Notes: generated by a model from the letters alone, not told the origin. 64,000 bases of DNA from Magnetovibrio sp. PR-2 (GCF_036689815.1 NZ_JBAHUR010000005.1:233501-297500), one strand, 5' to 3'. Counted from the first letter of the stretch, positions 45,479-54,463 are shown. Made by a program: numbers and translations.

Positions 45479-46558
45479 ATGAACTTTGCGGCCGAACAGC
45501 TGCATACTGCTTTCGATTTGATGCCTGCACAGGTCGCTGTCCTGGATGCAGAAGGCGTCATTCGTTACACCAACGATGCCTGGAATGAATTTGCGAACGA
45601 GAACGGCTATGACGGCTCTCCGTTCGAAGGCATGAACTATCTTGAACTTTGCGATTGCACAGAAGGTATCGAGGCCCAGCAGGCACAAACCTTTTCCGTG
45701 GGGCTGAGAAGCGTTATGGGCGGTGTCCGGCGCATGTATGAGCTGGTCTATCCGTGTCATTCGAAAACCACCAAGCGCTGGTTCAAAGGTATTGCCTACC
45801 GCTACAAGGGCCATGTGGCGGTGGTGCACATCAACATCACTGCCGAATACCAACGTCTCGACCGGCTGTCGGGGCTGTTTGACAGCGCGGAATTGATTCA
45901 CGATTTGCGCAGTCCCTTGAACGCCATCATCGGTTTTTCAGATTTGGCTTTGACATACAACAACGACAACATCGAAAAGCTGCATGAAAATCTGGATATC
46001 ATCAAACGCTCTGGCATGCGCATGTTGGATTTGGTGAACGATGTTTTGGAAACCGCTCGGTTCGAGGGCTCCGGTCCCGAACTGGTGGACATCACCATCG
46101 ATCTGACCAAGCTTTTGGCGGACATCATTGCAGAAAATCAAAGTTTGGCGGAGCAATCCAACGTCACCGTGAACCTGTCGGCGCAAGAAGGCTTGTGCCT
46201 GAGCGCGGATGATCGCAGTTTGTGGAAGATCTTCGCCAACCTGATCACCAATGCCATCAAATACAATCGAGACGGCGGCTCAGTGTCCGTTCGTCTGGAC
46301 ATGAACAGGGCCAACGGCATCGTTGTGGAAGTGGAGGATACGGGCATCGGTATATCCGAAGCCGACTTAGAAAAGGTCACAGACCCGTTTTATCGTGCCA
46401 GCCACGAAGACCACACTGTGGAAGGCACAGGCCTTGGCCTTGCCATTGTCCGCGATATGGTGAACAAGCATGATGCACAATTGGTTGTCGACAGCGTCCT
46501 CGGCAAAGGCTCAACCTTTAGCGTCGAATTCCCAAGTTGGCGCACCATGATGGGGTAG
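45479..46558 (+). CDS. cytoplasmic PAS sensor histidine kinase
   Basis: 359 residues, no membrane helices. A PAS fold (about 8-125; FDLMPAQVAVLDAEGVIRYTNDAWNEFA) with Cys58/Cys60/Cys93 that might bind a cofactor, then HisKA with His141 in IHDLRSPLNAIIGFSDL, and HATPase (NLITNAIKYN, DTGIGIS, GTGLGLAIV). No response regulator gene next to it. The redox or ligand signal is unknown. Confidence 0.92.
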   Translation: MNFAAEQLHTAFDLMPAQVAVLDAEGVIRYTNDAWNEFANENGYDGSPFEGMNYLELCDCTEGIEAQQAQTFSVGLRSVMGGVRRMYELVYPCHSKTTKRWFKGIAYRYKGHVAVVHINITAEYQRLDRLSGLFDSAELIHDLRSPLNAIIGFSDLALTYNNDNIEKLHENLDIIKRSGMRMLDLVNDVLETARFEGSGPELVDITIDLTKLLADIIAENQSLAEQSNVTVNLSAQEGLCLSADDRSLWKIFANLITNAIKYNRDGGSVSVRLDMNRANGIVVEVEDTGIGISEADLEKVTDPFYRASHEDHTVEGTGLGLAIVRDMVNKHDAQLVVDSVLGKGSTFSVEFPSWRTMMG

Positions 46559-46575
46559 GCTAATCTGCCTGCACC

Positions 46576-46836
46576 ATGACAAAGCCCAAACGTCTCTACG
46601 TCTGTATCAATAAACGCGGCGGTGCGGCCTGCATCGGGCCGAAATCGCGTGAAATCTTTCGCGAATTGCACAAACGCGCGCGCGAACGCGGTGGCGACAT
46701 TAAAGTCGTGCGCGTCGAGTGCATGGGCGATTGTTCGTACGGGCCCAATGTGAAAATTCATGGTGGGCGGGTGTATCACCACGTTGAACTGGACGATCTC
46801 GACGAGATATTAGACCAGGTGTCCAAAGTTGTTTAA
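46576..46836 (+). CDS. (2Fe-2S) thioredoxin-like ferredoxin
   Basis: 86 residues of the thioredoxin-fold ferredoxin type. The four cluster Cys are at 10, 19, 49 and 53 (CINKRGGAAC and CMGDCSYGP). Small electron carrier or scaffold, cytoplasmic. It begins 17 bases after the PAS kinase stop and could be co-transcribed with it, which would fit a redox signal; inference only. Confidence 0.9.
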   Translation: MTKPKRLYVCINKRGGAACIGPKSREIFRELHKRARERGGDIKVVRVECMGDCSYGPNVKIHGGRVYHHVELDDLDEILDQVSKVV

Positions 46837-47172
46837 TGGTGCGATTGAATAATTGGTGATGACATCACCAGCCCCCGTGCTGGATTGAGATGTGTCGGTA
46901 TAGCCGATTGTGTCGGACCCAGCTCCACCCACCAAGACATCGGAACCTGAACTTCCGTTCCGGGCATCGTCTCCGTCCCAACCCATGATTTAGTCAGAAC
47001 CGCTGGTGCCGCTCAAGGTGTCGGCACCGGAAGTGCCGATGTTGGCTGAGTAACCTGATTTAATGACACTCAGTTCGATCTTTTGGGTCGAGCTGTCGGT
47101 ACCGTCCGATACGGAGCTGGTTTCGTTCACGGTCAGTGCGGTCCCCTGGCCCGCCGTCATTGTTTTGGTCAT
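46837..47172 (-). pseudogene. remnant of an RTX (hemolysin-type calcium-binding) protein gene
   Basis: Minus-strand reading from the ATG at 47172 gives 60 codons ending in GTSGADTLSGTSGSD, then a TAA at 46990-46992 region. The same frame continues past the stop with GWDGDDARNGSSGSDVLVGG, AGSDTIGYTDTSQ and DVITNYSIAP. These are the GGxGxD nonapeptide and the post-repeat pattern of type I-secreted RTX proteins. The piece is far shorter than any known family member, with an internal stop, so it is decayed. Confidence 0.6.
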
Positions 47173-47188
47173 TCGTATCCGTGTTGCC

Positions 47189-47299
47189 TTACTGTTCGGT
47201 GACCGTGGCTAACGCAGCTTCTTGAGCGACCGCTGCGGTATTCGCCACTGCGCTGAACTGTTGAATTTGGGGCGTGTCAATGTAACTACATGATATCAT
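47189..47299 (-). CDS. possible short peptide or gene remnant
   Basis: A 36-codon frame (MISCSYIDTPQIQQFSAV start, Ala/Val-rich end) immediately upstream of the RTX remnant on the same strand. No good ribosome-binding site. May be the end of a decayed gene or chance; kept because it has protein-like composition and belongs to the same 525-bp stretch (46837-47361) without an intact gene. Confidence 0.2.
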   Translation of the reverse strand: MISCSYIDTPQIQQFSAVANTAAVAQEAALATVTEQ

Positions 47300-47361
47300 T
47301 AATATTTTCTCTGTAATGGTCGTATTAATTCTTTGGCTGGAGATGATGGGGGCGTCTTCAT

Positions 47362-47706
47362 ATGGCCGAAACCAAAAACAAAGAAATGGAATTGCTGCGT
47401 CAGTTTGCGCATGAAGTCGGCAATGTCGAAGTGAAAGGCACGGTCAACCGCAAGAACGAAGCTCTTTTGTTGGTTGTGCAGGATTCCGGTAAAGGCATGC
47501 GGACGACAATCACCAACGCCATTAAAAAGGGCGAGGGTGTGACCACGTCGTACGAGCACTCCAACCGCAAGGGTTGGGGCATCGGCATGCAGACGGTCAT
47601 GGAAAAAGCCAACCAGCTGGGCGGCGAGTTGATTATCGAACGCGCCATGAACGGCGGCACAGTGGTGTGCGTCAAATTCCCCATGGACGAATCCATAGCG
47701 GCTTGA
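47362..47706 (+). CDS. isolated GHKL (HATPase-like) domain protein
   Basis: 114 residues. The C-terminal part of a histidine-kinase-type ATPase can be read: DSGKGM (41-46, G1 box), GWGIGMQTV (71-79, G2 box) and GGTVVCVKFPM (about 98-108). The region before has FAHEVGNVEV (about 15-24), which looks like a remnant of an H-box region rather than a real HisKA dimerisation domain; the N-box is not recognisable. Either a truncated kinase or a small specialised ATP-binding protein. It has its own ATG and terminator. Confidence 0.65.
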   Translation: MAETKNKEMELLRQFAHEVGNVEVKGTVNRKNEALLLVVQDSGKGMRTTITNAIKKGEGVTTSYEHSNRKGWGIGMQTVMEKANQLGGELIIERAMNGGTVVCVKFPMDESIAA

Positions 47707-47729
47707 GCAGAACTCATAATTTTGCCAAC

Positions 47730-47762
47730 AAAAAACCCGCCATTTGGCGGGCCTTTCGTTTT
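47730..47762. terminator. bidirectional terminator between GHKL gene and rpsU
   Basis: CCCGCC-ATTT-GGCGGG (47736-47751) with A6 on the left and a T-rich run on the right, so it can end transcription of both the plus-strand GHKL gene and the minus-strand rpsU. Confidence 0.8.
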
Positions 47763-47791
47763 TGGAACTTCGGGTTCCCACCCTTGCGGGA

Positions 47792-47995
47792 CTAGAAACC
47801 TTCGCGTTCCAGGCGTTTGCGCTCCATTTTACGGGCACGGGAGACAGCTTCGGCTTTCTCGCGCGCACGCTTTTCAGAGGGCTTTTCGAAGTGCTTACGA
47901 AGCTTCAGCTCGCGGAAGATACCTTCACGCTGCATTTTCTTCTTCAACACTTTCAACGCCTGATCAACGTTGTTATCACGAACGACAACTTGCAC
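47792..47995 (-). CDS. rpsU: 30S ribosomal protein S21
   Basis: 67 residues from the GTG at 47995, which gives the usual N-terminus ([20 protein letters not shown]) with AAAGGA upstream; a GTG at 48004 is the alternative. The family body [24 protein letters not shown] and the basic tail [12 protein letters not shown] are intact. Small-subunit protein needed for initiation. Divergent from def. Confidence 0.97.
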   Translation of the reverse strand: MQVVVRDNNVDQALKVLKKKMQREGIFRELKLRKHFEKPSEKRAREKAEAVSRARKMERKRLEREGF

Positions 47996-48155
47996 GTTAA
48001 TCACATCCTTTCAAGTTAGATTAGAGCTAAAAAACAAAGCCAGAGCCTTGATTTTCAACACCTTCCAGCCCACAGTGGGCGGAAGAGGCGGAGTTGTAAC
48101 ACACAGATGCCTATATGTGAAGAGATTACACGGTTTCCATGAGGTTCTAGCCCCT

Positions 48156-48719
48156 ATGGCCATTCTGAAAATCGCCCGCATGGGCCACCCTATTTTGCGC
48201 CAAAAGGCCTTGCCTGTGGACGACCCCACAGGCCCGCACACCCGCCAATTCGTCGAAGACATGATCGAAACCATGGCCGACGCCAACGGAACCGGCCTCG
48301 CAGCGCCGCAAGTCCATGTTTCTAAAAGGATTGTGGTTTTCACCGTCTATCCTGAGCGCGCGCGGGCCGAAGACGATGGCGAAGGGGGCGTGCCGCTGAC
48401 CGTGCTGATCAATCCCGAAATCACATCATTGTCAGACGAAAAAGCCACGGGGTGGGAGGGCTGTTTGTCCATTCCAGAGATGATGGGCGCGGTCCCACGC
48501 TTTACGCACATTCGCTATTCGGCGTATGATTTAGACGGCAACCGCTTCGAGCGTGAGGCCCACGGATTTCATGCCCGTGTGGTGCAGCATGAATGTGACC
48601 ATTTGGACGGAATCTTGTATCCTTACCGGATCAAGGATATGAGCCAGTTTGGCTTCACCGACGAATTCACCCGCCAAGGCCCGCCCGAGGGCCCCAATGG
48701 CGGAAACACTGAGGACTGA
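48156..48719 (+). CDS. def: peptide deformylase
   Basis: 187 residues. Removes the formyl group from new proteins. All three motifs are present: GTGLAAPQV (46-53), EGCLSIP with Cys103, and QHECDHLDG with His145, Glu146 and His149, giving the metal site. The acidic insert after the first motif (ERARAEDDGEGGVP) is longer than average, a type II-like or alphaproteobacterial secondary-deformylase feature. The next gene (COQ9 family) starts two bases later. No fmt gene adjacent. Confidence 0.95.
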   Translation: MAILKIARMGHPILRQKALPVDDPTGPHTRQFVEDMIETMADANGTGLAAPQVHVSKRIVVFTVYPERARAEDDGEGGVPLTVLINPEITSLSDEKATGWEGCLSIPEMMGAVPRFTHIRYSAYDLDGNRFEREAHGFHARVVQHECDHLDGILYPYRIKDMSQFGFTDEFTRQGPPEGPNGGNTED

Positions 48720-48721
48720 GA

Positions 48722-49390
48722 ATGACCGCTGCAGATCGCAAAGCCGCCCGGGAAGCCAAGAAAGACGCCATTGTGCTGGCCGCGAGCCCGCACGTCGCGT
48801 TCGACGGTTGGGGCGACGAGGCGCTGGCGGCTGGGGCCGAGGACATCGGCCTGGACGCCAAGACGGCCAAACGCCTGTTTCCAAATGGTGCTACCGACGC
48901 CATTGCTCAGTTTGCGCAAATTTCGGACCGCGAAATGATGAAGGCCATGGAACAGGCCAACGTTGGTGATATGCGTGTGCGCGACCGGGTGATCTTTGGC
49001 GTGCGCGCGCGTTTGGAATTTCTGATGCCCCACCGCGAAGCCGTGCGTGCGGGCTTGAGCGTGCTTTCCAACCCGTTGCACGTCGGTTTGATGACGGCCA
49101 TCACCCACACCACGGTGGACAACATCTGGTACATGGCGGGCGATCGCTCGGCGGACTTCAACTATTACACCAAGCGGGGCCTGCTGGCTCCGGTTTACGG
49201 CGCGACGGTGCTTTACTGGCTGAACGACGAATCGGACGGGTGTGAAGACACCTGGGATTTTCTCGCCCGGCGCATCGACGATGTCTTGAAAATTCCGGTG
49301 GTGAAATCCAAAATCACCAAAGCGTTGGATGGTCTGCTTTCTGGCAGCCCGTTCGCGAAATTCAAAAACGACTTGCAGATGCGTCCATAA
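48722..49390 (+). CDS. COQ9-family ubiquinone biosynthesis protein
   Basis: 222 residues. TetR-like N-terminal helices (FDGWGDEALAAGAEDIGLDAKTAKRLFPNGATDAI) are characteristic of COQ9, and the C-terminal amphipathic region (DNIWYMAGDRSADFNYYTKRGLLAPVYGATVLYWLNDESDG) matches the lipid-binding part. Known role in the family: presents ubiquinone intermediates to hydroxylases. Two bases after def; the two are likely co-transcribed, though functionally unrelated. Confidence 0.92.
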   Translation: MTAADRKAAREAKKDAIVLAASPHVAFDGWGDEALAAGAEDIGLDAKTAKRLFPNGATDAIAQFAQISDREMMKAMEQANVGDMRVRDRVIFGVRARLEFLMPHREAVRAGLSVLSNPLHVGLMTAITHTTVDNIWYMAGDRSADFNYYTKRGLLAPVYGATVLYWLNDESDGCEDTWDFLARRIDDVLKIPVVKSKITKALDGLLSGSPFAKFKNDLQMRP

Positions 49391-49447
49391 AAAAACAAAA
49401 CGCAATGCTCTTTTGGCTTGAGGATGAAGGAAAGGACAAAGACTTCC

Positions 49448-50320
49448 ATGACTGAAAACGTTCAGGGTTCTCAAGCCAATGCTGCACAAGGTTTGCGGCT
49501 CGCCGATCACTTTGTGACGTGCTCCAAACTGGGCCGTTATTTGACGTTCCAAGGCAACTCGCGCTTTATCATCACCGACGACTTTGCCTCGAAAAAATTC
49601 GCCATTCCCAAAGATGCCCAAGCCATGGCGTCGATTTGCTCAAAAGACGAGTTGGTGGCGCGCGCCGCCATTATGCCTTTGGCGCGCCGGGCTGCGAACT
49701 TGCACGACGTGCGCCGCGAAGCGTTCGAAGAACTGTTTGAGCTGATCGAGCGCCAGACGCTTTCCCCTCATGTCAAAGAGGGGGCCACGGAAATCCTGCG
49801 CTCCGGCTTTCGCGAAGATCGCATCCGCGAACTGGAAGCGGTGCTGAGCGACGATCTCAACCCGGCCCGTGCGAGGTACCGCAAGTTTTTGGAAACCGTG
49901 CGCCATATGATCGAAGGCAAGGTGGCTGCGGGTACGTTCATTGACGATTTCATCGATTTCACCAAGTCCGTCGCGGGACATCTGGATTTCGGCATCTACA
50001 GCTATTGTTTGGACCGCATCTTCGCCACCCACCTGATCCCGCATGCGGTGAAAAAGATGGTGGCGGTGGAAATCGTCAACTTCCCGCCGTTGGTGCGGCG
50101 TGAATTGCTGTCCAACGCCTTGGCCCATGCCGCCGTGGACCGCCCCACCAAAGATTTCATCCGCCACACGGTGTCTTTGCATTTGAGCAAACCCCAAGCG
50201 GTGGAAATCGAATTGCTGGAAGCGGTCAAAGAACAACGCATTTCCGAACAGCAAATCGAACAAAGCCTCAACCGCGCCAACACGGCGGCGAGTTATTCGG
50301 GTGTGAGCGGTCGGGCTTAA
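49448..50320 (+). CDS. hypothetical helical protein
   Basis: 290 residues from the ATG at 49448; in-frame alternatives lie at 49424 and 49418. Mostly helical, neutral to basic, no signal peptide. The central part (about 145-260) has conserved-looking aromatic and Pro positions (KKMVAVEIVNFPPLVRRELL) that look well conserved, but I recognise no family. Stands alone after the COQ9 gene. Confidence 0.65.
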   Translation: MTENVQGSQANAAQGLRLADHFVTCSKLGRYLTFQGNSRFIITDDFASKKFAIPKDAQAMASICSKDELVARAAIMPLARRAANLHDVRREAFEELFELIERQTLSPHVKEGATEILRSGFREDRIRELEAVLSDDLNPARARYRKFLETVRHMIEGKVAAGTFIDDFIDFTKSVAGHLDFGIYSYCLDRIFATHLIPHAVKKMVAVEIVNFPPLVRRELLSNALAHAAVDRPTKDFIRHTVSLHLSKPQAVEIELLEAVKEQRISEQQIEQSLNRANTAASYSGVSGRA

Positions 50321-50336
50321 ACTAAGTTGAGAGGTT

Positions 50337-50624
50337 TCAGGCCGACTGGCGTTTCACTTCGCCGACATTTATGCGGCGGCGGTCGGTGCCGGGGAATCCA
50401 TGGCCGGAGCCGCGGCGGTCTTTGACGGCGGCGCGACCGGCGTCGGTGATTTTCACAATATCAACGCCCGCACCGAAGTGACCCATGGTGATCCAGCCGT
50501 GGTCAATGCACTCTTGCAGCGTGCGAAACAACAAAGTTCCGTCGTCCACATCGGGAACACCGATGTCGCCCGATTTGATCAGAAGTTCCAAAAGCAAGCG
50601 CTGTTGATGCAAGATTTCTGGCAT
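50337..50624 (-). CDS. small hypothetical protein, winged-helix-like
   Basis: 95 residues from the ATG at 50624. LLELLIKSGDIGVPDVDDGTLLFRTLQECIDHGWITMGHFGAG followed by VKITDAGRAAV resembles a winged-helix fold with a C-terminal wing. The tail SGHGFPGTDRRRINVGE contains TDRRR, like the GPDRR tails of nearby receiver proteins. A DNA-binding role is possible but not shown. Confidence 0.6.
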   Translation of the reverse strand: MPEILHQQRLLLELLIKSGDIGVPDVDDGTLLFRTLQECIDHGWITMGHFGAGVDIVKITDAGRAAVKDRRGSGHGFPGTDRRRINVGEVKRQSA

Positions 50625-50693
50625 GTGCGTGCCCCATTTTTGTTTTTTGTCTTGGTCAAAGGTCGTTTTTTTATGCACATGTGGCGCCCCCAC

Positions 50694-51030
50694 ATGGTGG
50701 TCTGCATTATAGGCATTTAGCCTGACAAGAAACTGACAAAATCAGCCCGTTAACATATTATCTTCGATCGTTTCTAGCATGGTTTTCAAGCTCAAAACGG
50801 CTCGGCCATGGTGCGGAACTGTTCGGCGAGGTTCTGCAAAACCGGGTCGTTTTGGCTGGCGACGCGCAAATCCACGAAGGCCCAAGCTGCATTTGCGCCC
50901 ACAACAAAAACCGTGGACAAAGAAGAAACTGAGCAATCCTTACGACAGACAAACGAATGCTTGATATAACGCCAAGACAAACCGTGTTGTTGATGGTACT
51001 GAGTGCCACCAACATCAGCACCAAGCCGGT
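50694..51030. other. intergenic region without a confident gene
   Basis: 337 bp. The only frame of note is minus 50792-50980 (62 codons), with a hydrophobic stretch LSTVFVVGANAAWAFVDL and an end QNLAEQFRTMAEPF; it has no ribosome-binding site and I do not call it. No repeat or terminator is evident. Confidence 0.4.
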
Positions 51031-52131
51031 TTAGCCTTTGGGCTGCGAATCTTTGTCATACAAGCGGTTGATGTGGCCCATCTTGCGTCCCGCTTTGACT
51101 TCGGCTTTGCCGTAGAGGTGAAGCTTGTTCGCGGGGTCGGACAAGTGGTGTTCCCAGTGGTTCGCATCATCGCCCAATAGGTTTTTCATCACCGTGTCGG
51201 AATGACGTGCGGCACTGCCCAGAGGCAGGTTGGTCACGGCGCGCACAAACTGTTCGAACTGGCTGGTGGCGCAACCGTTTTGGCTCCAGTGGCCGGAGTT
51301 GTGTGGGCGCGGCGCCATTTCGTTGACCAGCACATGGCCGTCTTTGGTTATAAACAGCTCGACCGCCAAGAGCCCCACCAGGTCTAAAGCCTCGACCAAT
51401 GTTCGCCCCACTTGGCGGGCTTGGTCGGCGAGGATGGCAGGTATGTCGGCAGGGGCGATGGTCACGTCCAAGATGCCGTCCTTGTGGCGGTTTTCCACCA
51501 CATCATAGGATTTCATCTGCCCGCTGGCGTTGCGTGCGGTAATGACGGAGACTTCCAATTCAAAATCGACAAAGCCTTCCAAAATTCCAGGTGCACCGCC
51601 CAGTTCTTCCCAGGCTTGGGCGGGGACGGTGTCGGCTTTGATGCGGACTTGTCCCTTGCCGTCATAGCCCAGACGCGTGGTTTTGAGTATAGACGGTACG
51701 CCGATCTCGCGCATGGCGTCGGCGAGCTCTTTGACGGAGTTCACCGCTTTCCACGGTGCCGTTTCGATGCCAAGCTTATTGCAAAAATTTTTTTCTTGGA
51801 CGCGGTCTTGCGCCACAGCCAAGCATTCCCAGCTGGGACGTACTGGGACCAGAGCTTCCAAATGACGCACAGTCTCCGCCGGGACGTTTTCAAATTCAAA
51901 CGTTACCACATCGACGGCTTGGCCGAAGGCTTCTATGGCGTCTTGGTCGTCATAAGCTGCAATGGTGGCTCGGTCGCAAACCTGTTCGGTGGGGCCGTTT
52001 TTGTCCGGGGTGAAGACATGAACGCGATAGCCCAATTCCGCCGCGGCCGTTGCCGTCATGCGGCCCAACTGTCCGCCACCGATGATGCCGATGGTCGAAC
52101 CTGGGGCGATGGGGGCTTTGGGATTGCTCAC
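51031..52131 (-). CDS. purK: N5-carboxyaminoimidazole ribonucleotide synthase
   Basis: 366 residues from the GTG at 52131 (GAGGAAG seven to eight bases upstream). ATP-grasp enzyme: IGIIGGGQLGRM at the start, FEFENVPAET, ILKTTRLGYDGKGQ and the substrate/ATP loop EMAPRPHNSGHWSQNG. Converts AIR plus bicarbonate to N5-CAIR in purine synthesis. purE lies upstream on the same strand with a 23-base gap, a normal purEK operon. Confidence 0.97.
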   Translation of the reverse strand: MSNPKAPIAPGSTIGIIGGGQLGRMTATAAAELGYRVHVFTPDKNGPTEQVCDRATIAAYDDQDAIEAFGQAVDVVTFEFENVPAETVRHLEALVPVRPSWECLAVAQDRVQEKNFCNKLGIETAPWKAVNSVKELADAMREIGVPSILKTTRLGYDGKGQVRIKADTVPAQAWEELGGAPGILEGFVDFELEVSVITARNASGQMKSYDVVENRHKDGILDVTIAPADIPAILADQARQVGRTLVEALDLVGLLAVELFITKDGHVLVNEMAPRPHNSGHWSQNGCATSQFEQFVRAVTNLPLGSAARHSDTVMKNLLGDDANHWEHHLSDPANKLHLYGKAEVKAGRKMGHINRLYDKDSQPKG

Positions 52132-52154
52132 GCGTGATCTTCCTCGTTTAGGCC

Positions 52155-52649
52155 TTATTGATCGACGGGTTCTTCTGCGACCGTTGCGGTTTGGTTGGCG
52201 CGCCATGCGTCAAGCGCCTGGGCCACTGTAGCATCTTCCAATGCGACAATGGAGGCCGCAAACAGGCCGGCGTTGATCGCACCCGGTTTGCCGATGGCCA
52301 AGGTGCCCACAGGCACGCCGCCCGGCATTTGCACGATGGACAACAAAGAATCCATGCCTTTCAAGGACTTGCTTTCAACTGGAACGCCCAAAACAGGCAC
52401 AGGGGTCATGGCTGCGGCCATGCCTGGCAAGTGGGCAGCACCGCCAGCACCGGCGATAATGGCTTTTAAGCCCTTATCCTTCGCGGATTTGGCGTATTCA
52501 TAGAGCCGGTCCGGTGTGCGATGGGCGGAAACGATTTTCGTCTCAAACGCCACGCCCAGTTTTTCCAGGGTATCGGCTGCATTTTTCATGGTTTCCCAGT
52601 CGGACTGGCTGCCCATGATGATCCCCACAACAGGGTTGGTCGAAGTCAT
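52155..52649 (-). CDS. purE: N5-carboxyaminoimidazole ribonucleotide mutase
   Basis: 164 residues from the ATG at 52649 (AAGGAG upstream). Class I Pur[29 protein letters not shown] with the catalytic His, [15 protein letters not shown] and [15 protein letters not shown]. Converts N5-CAIR to CAIR. First gene of the purE-purK operon. Confidence 0.97.
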   Translation of the reverse strand: MTSTNPVVGIIMGSQSDWETMKNAADTLEKLGVAFETKIVSAHRTPDRLYEYAKSAKDKGLKAIIAGAGGAAHLPGMAAAMTPVPVLGVPVESKSLKGMDSLLSIVQMPGGVPVGTLAIGKPGAINAGLFAASIVALEDATVAQALDAWRANQTATVAEEPVDQ

Positions 52650-52822
52650 TTTCCGGCTCCTTCGGCGGGCATAAGTGCCCTTTGAGAAAGCGGGCAATTA
52701 TAGGGATATAGGCCTTTCAGGCAAGTCCTCCCTGAAAAAGTGATTATGTGTTAAATTATTCGTCAGGATTTGTGCGACTATAATAGCAAGACTGAGGCAC
52801 TTTTCGCTCGGGGAGAGCAACC

Positions 52823-53617
52823 ATGGCCAACGAAAATGTCGGTCCGTCCGCCCCCATCGTTTCTGTCCGACCAGGCCGTAATCGCCTGACGGAAGAAGAC
52901 CGCTTGCTTCAAGCCGCCAAGCGAGAACGCAAACAAAAGCACCAATACGGCGAGCCTGGGGAGCCGGATCAAGACAGCCTGTCTCAGGACGGCGCTGCAG
53001 GGCATGGCGCGTTCGATGACGATGTGTCGATTCTGGGCATCCCGAAAGAAGAAATGACCCCGAATGTGCGCCAAGCCATTCAGACATTGTTGGATGAAAT
53101 CAATACGTTGCGTGGGGAACTGTCCCGCGCCAAAGGCCACGAAGCCTATTTGGAAGAACAGGCGGAAAAAGATCGCGTGCTGCATGTGATGCGCCGACGC
53201 GCCTTTGTCGCGCGCATGGCCCTCGCGGTGCGCCGGGTTGACGAAGAAGACGTGCCGTTTTCGTTCCTCTACATCCAAATCGCCAACGCGCCAGATATCC
53301 GCGCGGCATTTGGCGTCGGCGCGGAGGAAAGCCTCATGCAACAAGCCGCCGATGCGCTACGGGAAGGGGCAGAGACGGGGGATGTGTTGGGCAGTCTGGA
53401 AAGTCACGACTTTGGCGTGATCTTGCCCGGTGACACCTTAGATGCGGCGGAGAATAAAGCCCAAAGCCTGATGGCGAGTATGAGCGGGCGGAGTTTTTCG
53501 TGGCAAGGTGAAATGCTTCACGTGCATGCGCGGTTTGGCGATACCTTAATCGGGAAGGCCGACAGCGCCGAAGAAATTATTCAGCGTGCCAAAGACAACA
53601 TGATGGCGCGCGGCTAA
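52823..53617 (+). CDS. degenerate GGDEF-domain protein
   Basis: 264 residues. A disordered N-terminus (1-75) and a coiled coil (about 85-120) precede a GGDEF-like fold (about 140-260). FLYIQIANAPDIRAAFG and LGSLESHDFGVILPGDT align with the LDxDxFKxxND and GGDEF regions, but the signature is ESHDF, so diguanylate cyclase activity is not expected. Perhaps a dimerising or regulatory relic. Convergent four-base overlap with the next gene; divergent from purE. Confidence 0.8.
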   Translation: MANENVGPSAPIVSVRPGRNRLTEEDRLLQAAKRERKQKHQYGEPGEPDQDSLSQDGAAGHGAFDDDVSILGIPKEEMTPNVRQAIQTLLDEINTLRGELSRAKGHEAYLEEQAEKDRVLHVMRRRAFVARMALAVRRVDEEDVPFSFLYIQIANAPDIRAAFGVGAEESLMQQAADALREGAETGDVLGSLESHDFGVILPGDTLDAAENKAQSLMASMSGRSFSWQGEMLHVHARFGDTLIGKADSAEEIIQRAKDNMMARG

Positions 53618-54213
53618 CCTTTGAGTTTGCGCTCCAAAAAGTCCAATCGATCTTGACCCCAAAACATCACACCGTCCGTGACATAGGTGGGATAGCCGAA
53701 CACGCCCGCGTCAATGGCGTCTTGGGTGGATTTGGTAAACGCTTCGTCATACTTGGCGTCTTGGGATGCGGCCAATAAGACCTCACCGTTCAGTCCGGCG
53801 GTGTTGGTTATGGTGGTCAAAGTCTCAGGGTCGGAGACGTCTTTGTCTTCGACCCAAACGGCTTTGAGCAGGGCGCTCACCAAAGGACCGGGGTCATGGC
53901 CTGCGTCTTTTGCGGCCAACACCAGTTTGGAGCCCGGAGCTTCGGGCACGGGAAAGTGTGCGGGCGTGGGGTTGAGATCCAAATTTAAGTGAGTTTTCCA
54001 GCGTTTGAGCTCGACCATGCGATAGTTTTGGCGGTTCGGGCCCCGGTCTTTCAGCATCTTTCCGCCCGTGTTCGGGAACAACTCGGGGCTGGAACAGGGG
54101 TGATAGCCAAGTGTTGCGCCAGTGGCTTGAGCGATGTCGTGAAGCCGTGCATCGCCGAAGTAAGTCCAGGGCGAAACGACGGAAAAGTAATAGTCGATGT
54201 GAGGTGTGTTCAT
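53614..54213 (-). CDS. 2-hydroxychromene-2-carboxylate isomerase-like (DsbA-fold) protein
   Basis: 199 residues, DsbA/kappa-GST fold. The start IDYYFSVVSPWTYFGDARL has the catalytic Ser of the HCCA isomerases (in place of the DsbA Cys). The end GVFGYPTYVTDGVMFWGQDRLDFLERKL is the family C-terminus. Glutathione-dependent isomerase or transferase; the true substrate cannot be told. No aromatic-degradation genes are adjacent. Confidence 0.9.
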   Translation of the reverse strand: MNTPHIDYYFSVVSPWTYFGDARLHDIAQATGATLGYHPCSSPELFPNTGGKMLKDRGPNRQNYRMVELKRWKTHLNLDLNPTPAHFPVPEAPGSKLVLAAKDAGHDPGPLVSALLKAVWVEDKDVSDPETLTTITNTAGLNGEVLLAASQDAKYDEAFTKSTQDAIDAGVFGYPTYVTDGVMFWGQDRLDFLERKLKG

Positions 54214-54241
54214 GAAGGCCTCCCGCTAAGTTTACCTATAC

Positions 54242-54463
54242 TTAGGCAATGATGTCGGGAATGGAACCACTTTCCAGTTTGGTGATTTGGTCTTTGATCA
54301 TGAGTTTGCGTTTTTTGAGGCGTTGAATTTGCAACATATCCGGCGCGGCGTCTTCGGACAGGCGGCGAATAACGTCGTCCAAATCGCGGTGTTCGGTTTT
54401 CAACTCTTCCAGACGTGCAGGTAAAGTGTCGAGGATGTCGTTCATGGATGTTCCGTCGGTCAT
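54242..54463 (-). CDS. YdcH-family (DUF465) small protein
   Basis: 73 residues from the ATG at 54463. A two-helix hairpin pattern LEELKTEHRDLDDVIRRL then LQIQRLKKRKLMIKDQITKLE, the DUF465 hallmark. Function unknown. Divergent from a second DUF465 gene at 54637, 170 bp away. Confidence 0.85.
   Translation of the reverse strand: MTDGTSMNDILDTLPARLEELKTEHRDLDDVIRRLSEDAAPDMLQIQRLKKRKLMIKDQITKLESGSIPDIIA

Noticed and set aside
50792-50980. 62-codon minus frame with hydrophobic stretch
   Set aside because: No ribosome-binding site, no family, gene-free surroundings; listed only as part of the intergenic entry.
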